From Phascolarctobacterium sp. (GTDB lineage: Bacteria; Bacillota; Negativicutes; Acidaminococcales; Acidaminococcaceae), in the NCBI GenBank assembly GCA_022718015.1, contig JAIHZV010000050.1, forward strand, positions 1 to 7,290: a stretch of DNA of 7,290 nt. The letters are read 5' to 3'. Below the pieces are notes generated by a model, which had not been told where the DNA came from, ran no database searches, and saw nothing but the letters and a program-made list of their open reading frames with translations. A program made the position numbers and the translations under genes. Below, piece after piece: positions 6,427 to 7,290 of this stretch (position 1 is its first letter; every line of letters starts with the position of its first letter).

Positions 6427-6732
6427 CAAACGTTTTTCTATATCAGAAGCGCTATATAAAATACTCGTAACAATAACTTCGTCGCCTTTTATAACATAGA
6501 ACACAGAATATTTTCCGACTACCATCCGTCTTATCGACTTAAAAAATTCACTCTGCGACTCAAGTAAAGCACACCGTTCCGGAAAACAATCCAAAGACAG
6601 TATTGCTCCTGTAAGACTATTATAAATCGCTTCGGCAGCTTGCGGTGCAAATAACTTCGTTGCAATATAATCATAGATAAGCTCTAAATCCTGTAATGCC
6701 TCCTGCGTAATCTGCACTTCATAAGTTTTCAT
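6409..6732 (-). CDS. Type II toxin, RelE/ParE family
   Basis: The toxin of a type II toxin-antitoxin pair. RelE members are ribosome-dependent mRNA endonucleases and ParE members inhibit gyrase; the sequence does not settle which applies. The 107 residues fit the family size. Visible landmarks are the N-terminal YEVQITQEALQDLELIYDYI (4-23), an AA-helix region (FAPQAAEAIYNSL), SLDCFPER (46-53), and the core strand IRRMVVGKYSVFYVI (67-81), followed by ILYSASDI (91-98). The Arg-rich strand plus VGKYSVFYVI is the most diagnostic part. The ATG overlaps the antitoxin stop codon (ATGA), so translation is coupled and no independent binding site is needed. The protein appears intact. Its last codons overlap the folC promoter. 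Confidence 0.92.
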   Translation of the reverse strand: MKTYEVQITQEALQDLELIYDYIATKLFAPQAAEAIYNSLTGAILSLDCFPERCALLESQSEFFKSIRRMVVGKYSVFYVIKGDEVIVTSILYSASDIEKRLLARIR

Positions 6733-7034
6733 AACTTTGACTTTCTGAATTCAGCAAACGCCTCGGCAGCTTTATAAACTCTGCCAGCTTCTATATCAGC
6801 ATAACCCTTTGCCAACTTGTCATGTAACTGCACATTAGTCATCATATCAGCATTAACCGCCACAGGTGCTTTAGGCAGCGTAACAGAAAACGGTATTCCG
6901 CCAGTAAGAGCAATCTGATTCAAGTACATCGTTATAGCAGTCGACATCGGTACGCCAAGTTTGCTTAATACTTCTTCAGCCTTTTCCTTAACATCAGGAT
7001 TAACGCGTAAATTTAAAGTTGCAGTTTTTTCCAT
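6729..7034 (-). CDS. Type II antitoxin, RelB/DinJ family
   Basis: Neutralises the toxin encoded by the overlapping downstream gene and, with it, should repress their shared promoter. It has 101 residues from the start MEKTATLNLRV, chosen because GGGAGG (7043-7048) lies 8 nt upstream. An in-frame start 14 codons earlier would sit within the promoter itself. The N-terminal ribbon-helix-helix region (about 4-48) shows TATLNLRVNPDVKEKAEEVL, then LGVPMSTAITMYLNQIALTGGIPF, a close match to RelB/DinJ proteins. The C-terminal part (about 65-101), with YADIEAG and AEAFAEFRKSKL, is the expected toxin-binding tail. Its stop overlaps the toxin start by 4 nt. DinJ-type antitoxins often pair with YafQ or other RelE/ParE superfamily toxins, consistent with the neighbour. 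Confidence 0.93.
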   Translation of the reverse strand: MEKTATLNLRVNPDVKEKAEEVLSKLGVPMSTAITMYLNQIALTGGIPFSVTLPKAPVAVNADMMTNVQLHDKLAKGYADIEAGRVYKAAEAFAEFRKSKL

Positions 7035-7053
7035 TATTATCGCCTCCCAAGAT

Positions 7054-7080
7054 AATTGTAACGCTTTTAACGTCACAATT
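7054..7080. promoter_or_regulatory. Candidate autoregulatory operator of the toxin-antitoxin pair
   Basis: On the minus strand, AATTGTGACG (7071-7080) and CGTTACAATT (7054-7063) form a 10-bp inverted repeat with a single mismatch and a 7-nt centre. It fills the interval between -35 and -10 of the antitoxin promoter and covers the -10. This is where a ribbon-helix-helix antitoxin or antitoxin-toxin complex would be expected to bind. Confidence 0.72.
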
Positions 7081-7083
7081 CAA
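7055..7083 (-). promoter_or_regulatory. Promoter of the toxin-antitoxin operon
   Basis: On the minus strand, -35 TTGAAT (7078-7083), exactly 17 bp, and -10 TACAAT (7055-7060). Transcription would start just before the GGGAGG site (7043-7048), giving a very short leader of about 10-15 nt before the antitoxin ATG at 7034. Confidence 0.78.
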
Positions 7084-7132
7084 GCATGCTTTTATAATAA
7101 TCGTGCTTTTCAACAATCCTGCATTGTAAAGA

Positions 7133-7183
7133 AAATAGCGTACAAACGCAAACCATTATGTGGCAGGCATTTGTACGCTATTT
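7133..7183. repeat. 14-bp perfect inverted repeat with a 23-nt loop
   Basis: The arms AAATAGCGTACAAA (7133-7146) and TTTGTACGCTATTT (7170-7183) are perfectly complementary. On the minus strand the hairpin is followed by a T-rich run (TTTTCTTT), so it could act as a weak terminator for minus-strand transcription entering from the right. On the plus strand no T-tract follows. It lies between the outward-facing toxin-antitoxin promoter and a plus-strand promoter, so a regulatory or repeat-element role is also possible. Confidence 0.6.
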
Positions 7184-7230
7184 GCGATATTTTGAGTAAA
7201 GAGTACCCACGAATTTTCACAGCTTTTTCG

Positions 7231-7259
7231 TTGTCTGCTCTCACTTCTTATGCTAAAAT
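7231..7259 (+). promoter_or_regulatory. Plus-strand promoter reading out of the window
   Basis: -35 TTGTCT (7231-7236), a 17-bp spacer ending in TGC (extended -10), and -10 TAAAAT (7254-7259). Transcription would begin near 7266. The first ATG downstream (7263) runs into a stop after four codons, so any protein gene starts beyond the window, or the product is an RNA. Confidence 0.6.
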
Positions 7260-7290
7260 ATTTATGGTGCTTCCATAACGGTAGGCGGTT

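Noticed and set aside
7082..7091. Palindrome AAGCATGCTT upstream of the toxin-antitoxin promoter
   Set aside because: A ten-base palindrome is weak on its own; the 10+7+10 repeat next to it explains regulation better. No insertion-sequence ends or target duplications were found nearby.
1..7290. CRISPR arrays, tRNA genes and insertion sequences
   Set aside because: No regularly spaced repeats, no cloverleaf-like segments with the GGTTCRANNC arm, and no transposase reading frame were seen on either strand.

Overview
The window looks like a chromosomal segment of a diderm Firmicute, most likely Negativicutes (Selenomonadales, Acidaminococcales or Veillonellales; genus not determined). A T-box riboswitch and strong purine-rich ribosome binding sites point to Firmicutes, while an O-antigen-ligase-type membrane protein points to an LPS-bearing outer membrane. 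That combination is typical of Negativicutes. The assignment is an inference, since no rRNA or other marker gene is present.

All seven protein genes lie on the minus strand. From right to left, in the direction of transcription, they are: a RelB/DinJ antitoxin and RelE/ParE toxin pair (7034-6409); folC (6363-5059); an O-antigen ligase family protein (5006-3663); a TetR-type regulator (3644-3006) ended by a terminator; an extracytoplasmic solute-binding lipoprotein of the peptide/nickel family (2834-1254) with its own promoter and terminator; and metA (660 to beyond base 1), preceded by a methionine-type T-box leader with its own promoter. The first 220 residues of MetA are present and the C-terminus is cut by the window edge.

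Control elements are unusually legible. metA has a 17-bp-spaced promoter, a T-box leader with a probable AUG specifier, and an intrinsic terminator. The solute-binding protein gene has a promoter whose -35 box lies inside an 8+9+8 palindrome, a good candidate operator for the adjacent TetR protein. The toxin-antitoxin promoter is covered by a 10+7+10 near-perfect inverted repeat. folC has an extended -10 promoter that starts inside the end of the toxin gene.

The 593-base stretch 661-1253 has no credible protein gene. It holds the metA leader and promoter, the terminator of the solute-binding protein gene, an AT-rich palindrome and an unexplained structured 3' UTR. The right edge (7084-7290) has no credible protein gene either. 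It holds a 14-bp perfect inverted repeat and a plus-strand promoter that fires out of the window, possibly towards an RNA gene.

Base composition is mosaic. folC, the ligase and metA are GC-richer; the TetR gene in particular is AT-rich, with the solute-binding gene and toxin-antitoxin pair in between. This suggests that a TetR/solute-binding cassette and a toxin-antitoxin cassette were inserted among housekeeping genes. I saw no clearly new system. The most useful leads are the orphan solute-binding protein with its candidate operator, the toxin-antitoxin/folC junction, and the T-box-controlled metA.
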